A stretch of DNA of 64,000 nucleotides from Priestia megaterium (GTDB taxonomy: Bacteria > Bacillota > Bacilli > Bacillales > Bacillaceae_H), in NCBI RefSeq assembly GCF_009497655.1, contig NZ_CP023317.1:4555501-4619500 (forward strand), read 5' to 3'. A program made the translations under genes and the position numbers. A model generated the notes under the pieces. It made no database searches, was not told the DNA's origin, and saw only the letters and a program-made list of their open reading frames with translations. Within the stretch, counting starts at the first letter, position 1. Each line of letters opens with the position of its first letter. Below, piece after piece: positions 56,316-64,000 of the stretch.

Positions 56316-56361
56316 TAAAAAGGTGATTTCACATGACAATATCATGCAAAATCACCTTTTT
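56316..56361 (-). terminator. terminator of the ytzC-small gene pair
   Basis: AAAAAGGTGATTT pairs with AAATCACCTTTTT, with an inner CATG/CATG stem. It starts 5 bases after the 51-residue gene's stop. Confidence 0.85.
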
Positions 56362-56366
56362 ACCGC

Positions 56367-56522
56367 TTATTTTTGCTTCGAACGAACCGGCTGGGCACGC
56401 TTGCTGTTCCGTGCTTTTAATTCTTTTACAGGATCAAAATCTTTTCCTAGCTCAATATCATTGCTGTTGATCCCGTTTTTTGTTTTTTGTTCCGGGTTAT
56501 TTTGATTTGAACGAGTTGCCAT
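56367..56522 (-). CDS. small 51-residue hydrophilic protein
   Basis: On the minus strand an ATG at 56520-56522, preceded by AAGGAGAGGATTTT, opens a 51-codon frame ending TAA (56367-56369). The product (starts MATRSNQNNPEQKT, ends RSKQK) is very hydrophilic, lacks Cys and Trp and is rich in Asn, Lys and Gln. Such a composition is common among minor spore proteins, but I do not recognise a family. It follows ytzC by 12 bases and has its own terminator, so it is very likely expressed. Confidence 0.75.
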   Translation of the reverse strand: MATRSNQNNPEQKTKNGINSNDIELGKDFDPVKELKARNSKRAQPVRSKQK

Positions 56523-56534
56523 AAAATCCTCTCC

Positions 56535-56798
56535 TTAATGCTGAGTTGTAATCAATTTATTTTGCAGCTGCTGAACTTGCAGGCGCATGCGATATAGCTG
56601 CTCTCTTTGCTGTGCATTTGCACTGTGAGAAAACTCTTCAATTTCTTTATAAGCATTTTCTAATTTTTCCTGTGCTTTTGTATATTCAGTGTCATTGTAA
56701 TGTTCTTGTTTCATGCCTTCCTGTAACTGACCTTGTCCAAAGCGAATAGCATCCTCACACTGCTGCATAAGTTGATCCACTGCTTGACGAGTTGTCAT
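56535..56798 (-). CDS. ytzC: YtzC family protein (DUF2524)
   Basis: An 87-residue helical protein (MTTRQAVDQLMQQCEDAI... with REQLYRMRLQVQQLQN near the C terminus) that matches the YtzC/DUF2524 family next to ytqA in Bacillus. Function unknown. AGGAGGAATAGAC precedes the ATG. Probably in one transcript with the 51-residue gene. Confidence 0.85.
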   Translation of the reverse strand: MTTRQAVDQLMQQCEDAIRFGQGQLQEGMKQEHYNDTEYTKAQEKLENAYKEIEEFSHSANAQQREQLYRMRLQVQQLQNKLITTQH

Positions 56799-56967
56799 TG
56801 TCTATTCCTCCTATTCGTTCATTTCTGTCTTATTTTGCGCAACTTTACTCTCCTTTACGACAAGAAGAACCTGTTAAATATAAGCATCCTTAAATTTGTT
56901 TGGCACTTTTTCACGTTTTTGATACAATTTGTTGATGTATATTGCATGTAAAAAGGAGGTTGCTGAT

Positions 56968-57930
56968 TTGAATCAGACAAACCCATTTCCGTATAAATCT
57001 GAAAACAAACGTTATCATACCTGGAATTACCACTTACGTAACCACTTTGGCCATAAGGTATTTAAAGTAGCCTTAGATGGAGGATTTGATTGTCCAAACA
57101 GAGACGGCACGGTAGCTCACGGCGGCTGTACGTTTTGCAGCGCTGCCGGTTCAGGAGATTTCGCTGGAAACAGAGCGGATGATCTTGTGACACAATTTAA
57201 CGAAATCCGTGAAAAAATGCATCATAAATGGAAAGACGGAAAATACGTTGCTTACTTTCAAGCATTCACTAACACTCACGCTCCTGTTGAGGAGCTTCGT
57301 GAAAAATATGAAGCGGTCTTAAAGCTTCCCGGAGTTGTTGGGCTTTCTATCGCCACGCGCCCTGACTGTCTCCCCGACGATGTGGTGGAGTACTTGGCTG
57401 AATTAAATGAACGAACTTATCTATGGGTAGAACTTGGACTGCAAACTGTTCATGAACGAACTTCACTGCTTATCAACCGGGCACACGATCATCAATGCTA
57501 TGTAGATGGTGTAGCAAAGCTTCGAAAACACGGTATTCGCGTTTGTTCTCACATCATTAATGGTTTGCCTTTAGAAACACCTGAGATGATGATGGAAACG
57601 GTACGGGAAGTAGCAAAATTAGACGTTCAAGGAATTAAGATTCATCTGCTTCATTTACTAAAAGGAACTCCTATGGTCAAACAGTATGAAAAGGGCCTTG
57701 TTGAATTTCTTTCATTTGAAGAATATGTAAAGCTTGTATGCGATCAGCTCGAAGTAATCCCTTCTGAGATGATTGTTCATCGTATTACCGGTGATGGACC
57801 GATAGACCTCATGATCGGACCGATGTGGAGCGTAAATAAGTGGAGCGTATTAAATGCCATTGATCAAGAGCTCGAACGTCGCCAAAGCTATCAAGGAAAA
57901 TATTACGAAACAGAGTTGATGGAAAGATGA
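56968..57930 (+). CDS. ytqA: radical SAM protein YtqA (TIGR01212 family)
   Basis: A 320-residue radical SAM enzyme. The iron-sulfur cysteines are in FDCPNRDGTVAHGGCTFCS (residues about 36-54), with the first Cys spaced further than in the usual CxxxCxxC, which is characteristic of this family. The reaction was long unknown; together with YtqB it is now linked to tRNA modification in related bacteria. The start is TTG 56968 with AAAAAGGAGG; the frame open from 56929 lacks one. Overlaps ytqB by 4 bases. Confidence 0.9.
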   Translation: MNQTNPFPYKSENKRYHTWNYHLRNHFGHKVFKVALDGGFDCPNRDGTVAHGGCTFCSAAGSGDFAGNRADDLVTQFNEIREKMHHKWKDGKYVAYFQAFTNTHAPVEELREKYEAVLKLPGVVGLSIATRPDCLPDDVVEYLAELNERTYLWVELGLQTVHERTSLLINRAHDHQCYVDGVAKLRKHGIRVCSHIINGLPLETPEMMMETVREVAKLDVQGIKIHLLHLLKGTPMVKQYEKGLVEFLSFEEYVKLVCDQLEVIPSEMIVHRITGDGPIDLMIGPMWSVNKWSVLNAIDQELERRQSYQGKYYETELMER

Positions 57931-58496
57931 AAATAGAACGTATCCTGCCTTTTGCCCGCACGTTGCTCACTAATGCTGTGGCCGAAGGAGATGTCGCGAT
58001 TGATGCTACAGCAGGAAATGGACATGATACATTGTTCTTAGCCAACTTAGTCGGAGATACAGGTCATGTATATGGATTTGACATTCAGCCCCAAGCCATT
58101 CAAGCAACTCAGCAGCGATTGACAGAACATCATGTAGAAAAACGAGTCACGCTTATCCAAGAAAGCCATAGCAATATAAGCATGCTTCCTACTTCTATTA
58201 ATGGACGAGTGACGGGCGCTGTCTTTAATTTAGGTTATTTACCAGGTGGAGATAAAGACATCGTCACCACTTCTGAAACAACAATTTCTGCAATTGAGCA
58301 GTTACTTGATTTGCTAGCACCTGAAGGAGTGATTGTGCTCGTTATTTATCACGGACACGAACAAGGGAAACAAGAAAGAGACGATTTACTAACGTACGTC
58401 CAAAATCTGGATCAAAAAGATGTCCATGTTTTACAATACCGCTTCATGAATCAGCAAAACAATCCTCCGTTCATCATTGCTATTGAAAAAAGATAA
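57927..58496 (+). CDS. ytqB: SAM-dependent methyltransferase YtqB
   Basis: A 189-residue Rossmann-fold methyltransferase with the SAM-binding motif AIDATAGNGHDTLFLA (about residues 22-37) and GFDIQPQAI. It overlaps ytqA by 4 bases (ATGA), a strong sign of translational coupling and joint action. Its end lies in a terminator shared with ytpB. Confidence 0.92.
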   Translation: MKIERILPFARTLLTNAVAEGDVAIDATAGNGHDTLFLANLVGDTGHVYGFDIQPQAIQATQQRLTEHHVEKRVTLIQESHSNISMLPTSINGRVTGAVFNLGYLPGGDKDIVTTSETTISAIEQLLDLLAPEGVIVLVIYHGHEQGKQERDDLLTYVQNLDQKDVHVLQYRFMNQQNNPPFIIAIEKR

Positions 58497-58519
58497 GCCG
58501 CATATGGCTTATCTTTTTA
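58487..58519. terminator. shared bidirectional terminator ytqB/ytpB
   Basis: AAAAAAGATAAGCC/GGCTTATCTTTTTA with loop GCATAT; it contains the ytqB stop and reaches ytpB's end. Confidence 0.88.
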
Positions 58520-59567
58520 ACATTCGGTACAAGCGTCCGTTGATATAGAAAAAGTAGCTGAGTGCTCCCCCCGCTTTGATTAATCGACGTGCATTCACAT
58601 GAACATGTTTTTGTGCCCTCACTTTTTGATCGGACAAATAAACGCCCAGGAGTCCCTTATAGATAAAGCAGTGAAAGTGATAATCCGGTAGTTTTTTAGC
58701 ATATTCGTCCGCTTTTACAACAAAATGCAAAAAGCGGTCCATCATTTGCTGATAGTGAGGATAATAAAAACAAAAGTTCAAATCTCCTCCTGCTTTATCT
58801 TCTTCTTGGTCAATTAAATAATCGAGTAAAATATGTAAACCTTGAATATAAGGAAAATATCCCGCTTTTATTTTCTCCGTCATTTCTTTGGTCATCTCTT
58901 CTTGAAAACTGTAAGCGGCCAAACAAAAAATGCCTAACGTTGAACCAGAGCACGCTGAAAATTCATACCACTCCATTTCAGGAACACTGTGCCGGTGAGC
59001 ATCAAACCAATTCTCTAATCGTGGAACTCTTTCCTTGATTTCAACATGCTTATGTATTTGCAAATCACAATAATAAGTAGCTAGTTCTAATAAATGTGAA
59101 GAGACGATATGGTAATTACAGGCTTTTCGCAAGGACTGCTGACAAGTCTGGACAAGTTCCGCTAAATATCCTCCATCGTCTTTATCCGTTCGAAAACGAT
59201 AGTAATCCCCAAGAGGTGCATGAGGAGTCAACGCATCTGGCATCGATTCGTGTAAGGCTGCAAAATCTTTAGGATCGAGCGAATTGCTGCGGTCACATAA
59301 GTTATCTAAGTAATCGCTGATTGTTTGGTAGGCAACGATAAATTTTACGCATTCAATCATGTTTTCTTTCGCTAAAATCGATAGGATACCGCCTCCTTCA
59401 CAATGAAAAGTTTTTGTATCGATACTTGCCAATGCTTGAGTGCGTAATTCTTTATTAGGAATCTCTTTTGCCCGTTCCCGCCAATGGTTAAGCTCATGAT
59501 GAACGACGGGAAACACTTCTCGATAAATTTTTCTCATTAATGAAATAGGACGAGACGGAATCTTCAT
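58509..59567 (-). CDS. ytpB: tetraprenyl-beta-curcumene synthase YtpB
   Basis: A 352-residue large-terpene synthase (DUF2600 family) that cyclises a C35 prenyl diphosphate to tetraprenyl-beta-curcumene, the precursor of sesquarterpenes found in Bacillus spores and membranes. The acidic metal-binding stretch DYLDNLCDRSNSLD (about residues 85-98) and a later DYLIDQEEDKAGG fit. GAGGTG precedes the ATG. The next gene upstream on the same strand, ytpA, ends 31 bases before it, so they form an operon as in B. subtilis. Confidence 0.9.
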   Translation of the reverse strand: MKIPSRPISLMRKIYREVFPVVHHELNHWRERAKEIPNKELRTQALASIDTKTFHCEGGGILSILAKENMIECVKFIVAYQTISDYLDNLCDRSNSLDPKDFAALHESMPDALTPHAPLGDYYRFRTDKDDGGYLAELVQTCQQSLRKACNYHIVSSHLLELATYYCDLQIHKHVEIKERVPRLENWFDAHRHSVPEMEWYEFSACSGSTLGIFCLAAYSFQEEMTKEMTEKIKAGYFPYIQGLHILLDYLIDQEEDKAGGDLNFCFYYPHYQQMMDRFLHFVVKADEYAKKLPDYHFHCFIYKGLLGVYLSDQKVRAQKHVHVNARRLIKAGGALSYFFYINGRLYRMLKR

Positions 59568-59598
59568 TTATTTTCACCTCAATTTCTGACAGCACTCA

Positions 59599-60375
59599 TT
59601 AAATGTGAAGATCAACAAAGCTTTTCGCGTATGTAAAAACGTATTCTCTTTCAGGCTCATTAAAGATTTCGTGATACAGCTGAGACCATTCTTTGTAGAT
59701 TTTTTCACTTAGCTCTATTTCATCAAACCACTGTCTAACAATCAGCTTTTCAATAATTTTATCTTCTCCTGCCTGCATCACAAGAAGCGGAACATCCGGC
59801 AAACGATCGATATCTTTAAAAGCTAAGTTAACAGCTTGAATCAATTCTCGGTACCATCTTACAGAAACTTTTGTAACGTACAGTGAGTCGTTTTCATCTT
59901 CATCTCGAACTTCTTGATTTCTTGTTGCTTTTTCAACAGTAAGACCCAAATCAAAAAGTTTGTTCGGCATGACTTTATTTAATCCTTTAGATAACATATC
60001 TAAGTAAGCTGGTACTTGCTCTTTTAATCCTAGACAAGGTGAGGAAAGAATCGCACCCCATATAGGAAGATTTTTTGTCTGCAGCGTACGAATAACCGCC
60101 AGTCCTCCCATACTATGTCCTAACAGGAAAATAGGCAAATCATATTTTTGCGCTTCACGTACCCATTCTTCCACTTCATATACATATTCATCAAAGGATA
60201 GGATATGTCCTCTTCTTCTCGTTGTTAAGCCTTGGCCAGGAAGGTCTCCCATGATTACGTGCATTCCAACCGAACGCCACATCTCAATCAGCCAGCGATA
60301 GCGCCCGTGATGCTCCGCTGCTCCATGGACCATGACAATAACGCCTTTTGGATTTACTGCTTCCCATTTATGCAT
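59599..60375 (-). CDS. ytpA: (lyso)phospholipase YtpA
   Basis: A 258-residue alpha/beta hydrolase of the monoglyceride lipase/lysophospholipase group, with the nucleophile elbow LGHSMGGLA (Ser near residue 92) and an HGAAEHHGRY oxyanion region. In B. subtilis YtpA is needed for the phospholipid antibiotic bacilysocin. AAGAAGGAG precedes the ATG; ytpB follows. Confidence 0.9.
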   Translation of the reverse strand: MHKWEAVNPKGVIVMVHGAAEHHGRYRWLIEMWRSVGMHVIMGDLPGQGLTTRRRGHILSFDEYVYEVEEWVREAQKYDLPIFLLGHSMGGLAVIRTLQTKNLPIWGAILSSPCLGLKEQVPAYLDMLSKGLNKVMPNKLFDLGLTVEKATRNQEVRDEDENDSLYVTKVSVRWYRELIQAVNLAFKDIDRLPDVPLLVMQAGEDKIIEKLIVRQWFDEIELSEKIYKEWSQLYHEIFNEPEREYVFTYAKSFVDLHI

Positions 60376-60482
60376 TTGAGTTACTCCTTCTTCCTTTTTT
60401 TGTTTACCTGCTTTAAAAACCTTTGTACACTTACATTAGAAGATTTACTACTTTTTTTCAACTAATAAAGGGAGATGATTTG

Positions 60483-61010
60483 ATGATTTATCCGTATAAA
60501 GAAAAAATGCCTAATATTGCACCCAGCTGCTTCCTCGCAGACTATGTCACGATTACTGGAGATGTCACCATTGGTGAAGAAAGCAGCATTTGGTTTAACA
60601 CCGTTATTAGAGGAGATGTTTCACCTACTATTATAGGTAAACGAGTAAATATACAAGATCAATCAACACTCCATCAAAGCCCAAATGCTCCTTTGCTTAT
60701 TGAGGATGATGTGACAGTAGGACATCAAGTTATTTTACACAGCTCCATCATCCGCAAACGCGCGCTCATTGGCATGGGCTCTATTATTTTAGACGGTGCG
60801 GAAATTGGTGAAGGTGCTTTTATCGGTGCAGGAAGTTTAGTGCCTCCCGGTAAAAAAATACCACCTAATACTCTCGCACTCGGTCGACCTGCTAAAGTAA
60901 TCCGCACTCTGACTGAGGAGGATTTAAAAGATATGCAGCGCATTCGTACAGAATATGTAGAAAAAGGGCAGTATTATAAGTCTATTAAGAAATCTGATTC
61001 TTCATTATAA
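60483..61010 (+). CDS. ytoA: gamma-carbonic anhydrase-like protein YtoA
   Basis: A 175-residue left-handed beta-helix protein made of hexapeptide repeats (for example VTITGDVTIGEESSIWFNTV). Three His that could bind zinc in the gamma-carbonic anhydrase fold are seen in STLHQSP and TVGHQVILHSS. The frame is open from 60423, but AAAGGGAGATG is placed for ATG 60483. Confidence 0.9.
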   Translation: MIYPYKEKMPNIAPSCFLADYVTITGDVTIGEESSIWFNTVIRGDVSPTIIGKRVNIQDQSTLHQSPNAPLLIEDDVTVGHQVILHSSIIRKRALIGMGSIILDGAEIGEGAFIGAGSLVPPGKKIPPNTLALGRPAKVIRTLTEEDLKDMQRIRTEYVEKGQYYKSIKKSDSSL

Positions 61011-61018
61011 AGGAAACG

Positions 61019-61052
61019 TTCCCTCAGAAAGTCATACTGAGGGAATTTTTTT
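61019..61052 (+). terminator. terminator of ytoA
   Basis: TTCCCTCAG/CTGAGGGAA with loop AAAGTCATA and a run of T. Confidence 0.88.
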
Positions 61053-61201
61053 AGTATCTCCACAAACTCTCTAATCATGTTCTATTCTCTCCACAATTGT
61101 AAAGAAATTTCCATATTAATTTACATCGTTTTAGTACTGCCTCCACAATTAAAGATTAAACTGAATAATAAAGACGTATTTATTAAAAAGGGAGCGACTC
61201 T

Positions 61202-61726
61202 ATGAAAGCCAAGTTAATTCAGTATGTATACGATGCCGAATGCCGATTATTCAAAAGTGTAAATCAACATTTTGATCGAAAGCACTTAAATAGATTTTTA
61301 CGTTTACTAACTCATGCCGGCGGAGCCACGTTTACCATTGTGATAGCGTGCTTGCTGCTATTTCTGCATCCTTCATCCGTCGCTTACGCCTGTGCGTTTT
61401 CTCTAGCCGTTAGCCATATTCCTGTTGCCATTGCTAAGAAGCTATATCCGAGACAACGGCCTTATATTCAACTAAAGCATACAAAAGTATTAGAAAATCC
61501 ATTAAAAGATCATTCATTTCCATCGGGGCATACAACGGCTATTTTTTCGTTAGTTACCCCTCTGATGATTACTTACCCAGCCTTCGCTGCCGTTCTTTTG
61601 CCGCTTGCAGTAACGGTAGGCATTTCAAGAATTTATCTCGGTCTGCACTATCCGACGGATGTCATGGTAGGCCTGATACTCGGCATCTTTTCAGGTGCTG
61701 TTTCACTGAACATATTTTTAGTCTAA
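61202..61726 (+). CDS. PAP2-family membrane phosphatase
   Basis: A 174-residue protein with about 5 membrane segments and the three phosphatase motifs KKLYPRQRP, PSGHT and SRIYLGLHYPTDV. It may recycle undecaprenyl pyrophosphate or dephosphorylate lipid phosphates. It precedes the glycosyltransferase by 18 bases, so the two form an operon that may act on membrane lipids. AAAGGGAGCG precedes the ATG. Confidence 0.87.
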   Translation: MKAKLIQYVYDAECRLFKSVNQHFDRKHLNRFLRLLTHAGGATFTIVIACLLLFLHPSSVAYACAFSLAVSHIPVAIAKKLYPRQRPYIQLKHTKVLENPLKDHSFPSGHTTAIFSLVTPLMITYPAFAAVLLPLAVTVGISRIYLGLHYPTDVMVGLILGIFSGAVSLNIFLV

Positions 61727-61744
61727 TTGATAGGAGGAGTACTC

Positions 61745-62890
61745 ATGAGAATTGCTTTATTTACAGATACATTTGCTCCGGAAGTTAACGGAGCTGCTAA
61801 AACACTTTATCAATTTACTCAGTATGTCAAATCAAAGCAAATTCCCATCCAGGTATTTGCTCCTGAATTTGCTCATAATCGGTCGTTTTCAACATACGTT
61901 CACCGCTCGCCTAGCATGCCGTTTTTCCTTTATCCAAACAGCCGCTTTTCATTGCCAAACGTTCTAAAAATTAAAAAGCAGCTGCAGGAATTCAACCCTT
62001 CTCTTATTCATTTGGCCACTCCTTTTACAATGGGGCTTTGCGGCTCCTATTACGGGAAAAGATTAGGTATTCCTCTTGTCGGCTCTTATCATACCAATTT
62101 TGATGATTATTTATCTCACTATGAACTTGAAAAAATGCGTGTACCACTGCAAAAATATATGAAATGGTTTTATAAACCTGTACAAAAATTATTCGCTCCC
62201 TCCGAAGTGACCAAACAGCAGCTAGAAAAACAAGGGTTTCACAACGTAGCTATTTGGTCGCGAGGGGTAAATCACAAATTGTTCCATCCCCACTATGACC
62301 GCTTTGATATTCGTATTAAATATAATATAAAAAAACCCTACATCTTAACGTATGTAGGAAGGTTAGCTAAAGAAAAGAACGCTGATTTTTTACTAAAAAT
62401 TGCCCGATCTTTACCTGATCATATCCGCCACCAAGTTCACTGGCTTATTGTGGGAGATGGTCCTTTAAAAGAACAAATGCAACAGCAAGCATCTGAGCAT
62501 ATGACATTTACAGGCTTTCTTGAAGGTAAGCAACTTGCTCATATCTATTCTTCATCTGATTTGTTTGTTTTCCCTTCAGAAACAGAAACGTTCGGAAATG
62601 TCGTACTGGAGTCTCTTGCTTCTGGAACTCCCGTGGTGGCAGCAAATGCAGGAGGAGTTAAACAGATGGTTCAGCACGGGCGAAACGGCTACCTTTGCAA
62701 ACCTCACTCCTTAGAAGAATTCAGTTCGGCTATTACAGGTTTACTTGATGATTTGCACCAGCGGCTTCACTTTAGCCATGCAGCGAGACACTATGCTCTT
62801 ACTCAATCATGGGACGCCATTTTTCAGCATTTGCTTTCAGAATATGAAGATGTCGTAGAAAAATCTGCTGAAGGTATTCAATGGGCATAA
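61745..62890 (+). CDS. glycosyltransferase, GT4 family
   Basis: A 381-residue GT-B fold glycosyltransferase with N-terminal LFTDTFAPEVNGAAKT and the C-terminal donor-binding block SETETFGNVVLESLASGTP (E-x7-E). The acceptor is unknown; relatives transfer mannose or glucose to lipids, and the linked PAP2 gene would agree. AGGAGGAG precedes the ATG at 61745; an in-frame TTG at 61727 is less likely. Confidence 0.88.
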   Translation: MRIALFTDTFAPEVNGAAKTLYQFTQYVKSKQIPIQVFAPEFAHNRSFSTYVHRSPSMPFFLYPNSRFSLPNVLKIKKQLQEFNPSLIHLATPFTMGLCGSYYGKRLGIPLVGSYHTNFDDYLSHYELEKMRVPLQKYMKWFYKPVQKLFAPSEVTKQQLEKQGFHNVAIWSRGVNHKLFHPHYDRFDIRIKYNIKKPYILTYVGRLAKEKNADFLLKIARSLPDHIRHQVHWLIVGDGPLKEQMQQQASEHMTFTGFLEGKQLAHIYSSSDLFVFPSETETFGNVVLESLASGTPVVAANAGGVKQMVQHGRNGYLCKPHSLEEFSSAITGLLDDLHQRLHFSHAARHYALTQSWDAIFQHLLSEYEDVVEKSAEGIQWA

Positions 62891-62919
62891 AAAAATCTCC
62901 GTTTTCACGGAGATTTTTT
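62888..62919. terminator. shared bidirectional terminator glycosyltransferase/metK
   Basis: AAAAAAATCTCCG/CGGAGATTTTTTT with loop TTTTCA; it includes the glycosyltransferase stop and ends 3 bases before the metK stop. Confidence 0.88.
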
Positions 62920-62921
62920 TA

Positions 62922-64000
62922 TTATTTAGCTAAAGCTTGAGTTTTTAATGCTTCAGCTTTGTCTGTGAACTCCCAAGGAAGCTCCACATCTGTACGACCA
63001 AAGTGACCGTAAGCTGCTGTTTGCTTATAAATTGGGCGACGTAAATCAAGCATTTTAATGATGCCTGCTGGACGTAGGTCAAAGTTTTTGCGTACTACAT
63101 CTACTAGTACTTCTTCAGAAACTTTTCCTGTACCGAATGTATCAATTGAAATAGATACTGGCTGTGCAACACCAATTGCATATGCTAGTTGTACTTCACA
63201 TTTATCAGCAAGATCAGCTGCTACAATGTTTTTCGCAACATAACGAGCTGCATAAGCTGCTGAACGGTCTACTTTTGTTGCGTCCTTACCAGAGAATGCA
63301 CCGCCGCCGTGACGAGCATATCCGCCGTAAGTATCAACGATAATTTTACGACCAGTTAAACCAGCATCTCCTTGAGGGCCGCCGATTACGAAACGTCCTG
63401 TTGGGTTAATGAAATACTTTGTATTTTCATCAATTAACTCATTTGGAACAACTGGATTAATTACATATTCTTTTAAGTTACGTTGAATTTGCTCTAACGT
63501 TACTTCTGGGTGATGCTGAGTTGAAATAACAATTGTATCGATGCGAACAGGTTTGTTGTTTTCATCATATTCAACTGTTACTTGTGTTTTACCATCCGGG
63601 CGAAGGTAAGGAAGAATTTCTTCTTTACGTACTTCTGTTAGACGGCGAGCAAGTTTATGAGCTAATGAAATTGGAAGAGGCATTAATTCTTTTGTTTCGT
63701 TACATGCATAACCAAACATTAACCCTTGGTCTCCAGCTCCGATTGCTTCGATTTCTTCATCGGACATTTGACCTTCACGTGCTTCTAACGCTTGGTCTAC
63801 ACCAGCAGCGATATCAGCTGACTGCTCGTCGATAGATGTTAATACTGCACAAGTTTCAGCATCAAATCCGTATTTTGCACGAGTATAGCCAATTCCTTTA
63901 ATTGTTTCACGAACTGTTTTAGGAATATCCACGTAAGTAGAAGTTGTAATTTCACCGCTTACTAAAACTAAACCAGTTGTTACGCTTGTTTCACAAGCAA
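62922..64000 (-). CDS. metK: S-adenosylmethionine synthetase (5' end outside window)
   Basis: MetK makes SAM from methionine and ATP. The frame is open to the end of the window: the visible 358 residues begin [16 protein letters not shown] and include [34 protein letters not shown] and [18 protein letters not shown]. About 40 N-terminal residues are missing (usual length about 400). The GTG within at 63930-63932 is internal and not the start. An SAM riboswitch would be expected beyond the window. Confidence 0.97.
   Translation of the reverse strand, partial: ACETSVTTGLVLVSGEITTSTYVDIPKTVRETIKGIGYTRAKYGFDAETCAVLTSIDEQSADIAAGVDQALEAREGQMSDEEIEAIGAGDQGLMFGYACNETKELMPLPISLAHKLARRLTEVRKEEILPYLRPDGKTQVTVEYDENNKPVRIDTIVISTQHHPEVTLEQIQRNLKEYVINPVVPNELIDENTKYFINPTGRFVIGGPQGDAGLTGRKIIVDTYGGYARHGGGAFSGKDATKVDRSAAYAARYVAKNIVAADLADKCEVQLAYAIGVAQPVSISIDTFGTGKVSEEVLVDVVRKNFDLRPAGIIKMLDLRRPIYKQTAAYGHFGRTDVELPWEFTDKAEALKTQALAK

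Overview
The window is a stretch of Bacillaceae core chromosome, almost certainly Priestia (Bacillus) megaterium. The 332-residue CcpA and the 62-residue spore protein SASP-A both read essentially as I remember the P. megaterium proteins. Gene order follows the Bacillus subtilis nadK2 to metK arc (the 'yt-' region) nearly gene for gene. Base composition is even and low in G+C except in one dispersed repeat. There is no rRNA, tRNA, CRISPR array, transposase, phage or defence locus.

Layout. 1-8.0 kb: nadK tail, an amidohydrolase, spore protein sspA, the sulfur-transfer pair nifZ-thiI, branched-chain amino acid carrier braB, cell-division regulator ezrA. 8-17.6 kb: hisJ, refZ, free-methionine-sulfoxide reductase, rpsD with its leader, tyrS with a T-box, acsA divergent from acuABC (acetyl-CoA synthetase and its acetylase/deacetylase control). 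17.6-26.3 kb: ccpA-motP-motS, aroA, the stress genes ytxGHJ behind a sigma-B promoter, an M29 aminopeptidase, murC. 26.4-36.7 kb: an orphan gene, the DNA translocase sftA, ytpR/ytpQ/ytpP, a DUF84 NTPase, an M42 peptidase, ytzB, the lactonase ytnP, trmB. 36.7-50.2 kb: ytzH, ytmP, pullulanase, a NERD-like protein, thpR, cysM, pepV, ytzE, rsuA, flippase ytgP, flavoprotein ytfP, cse60, a rhodanese. 50.4-64 kb: leuS with a T-box, a GntP transporter, an MFS transporter, ytzC with an unlisted 51-residue gene, ytqAB, ytpAB (terpenoid/lipid), ytoA, a PAP2 phosphatase, a glycosyltransferase, and metK cut by the window end.

Regulation visible in the DNA: a sigma-G promoter for sspA, a sigma-B promoter for ytxG, two T-boxes with readable specifier codons (UAC for Tyr, CUC for Leu), cre sites at acsA/acuA and at the GntP transporter, and CodY-like boxes at braB and acsA. 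Acetate use is therefore controlled at several levels within about 5 kb of ccpA. Many convergent gene pairs share one bidirectional terminator that overlaps both stop codons.

The most unusual material is non-coding. Three related repeat elements (43001-43333, 53291-53525, 21938-21996) each sit just after a stop codon, start with the same terminal sequence and carry differing but perfectly paired stem-loops. Two have imperfect terminal inverted repeats and look like non-autonomous elements used as terminators. A pair of very long adjacent hairpins lies downstream of leuS (50329-50422). I found no convincing new multi-gene system; the window is mostly well-conserved housekeeping DNA.
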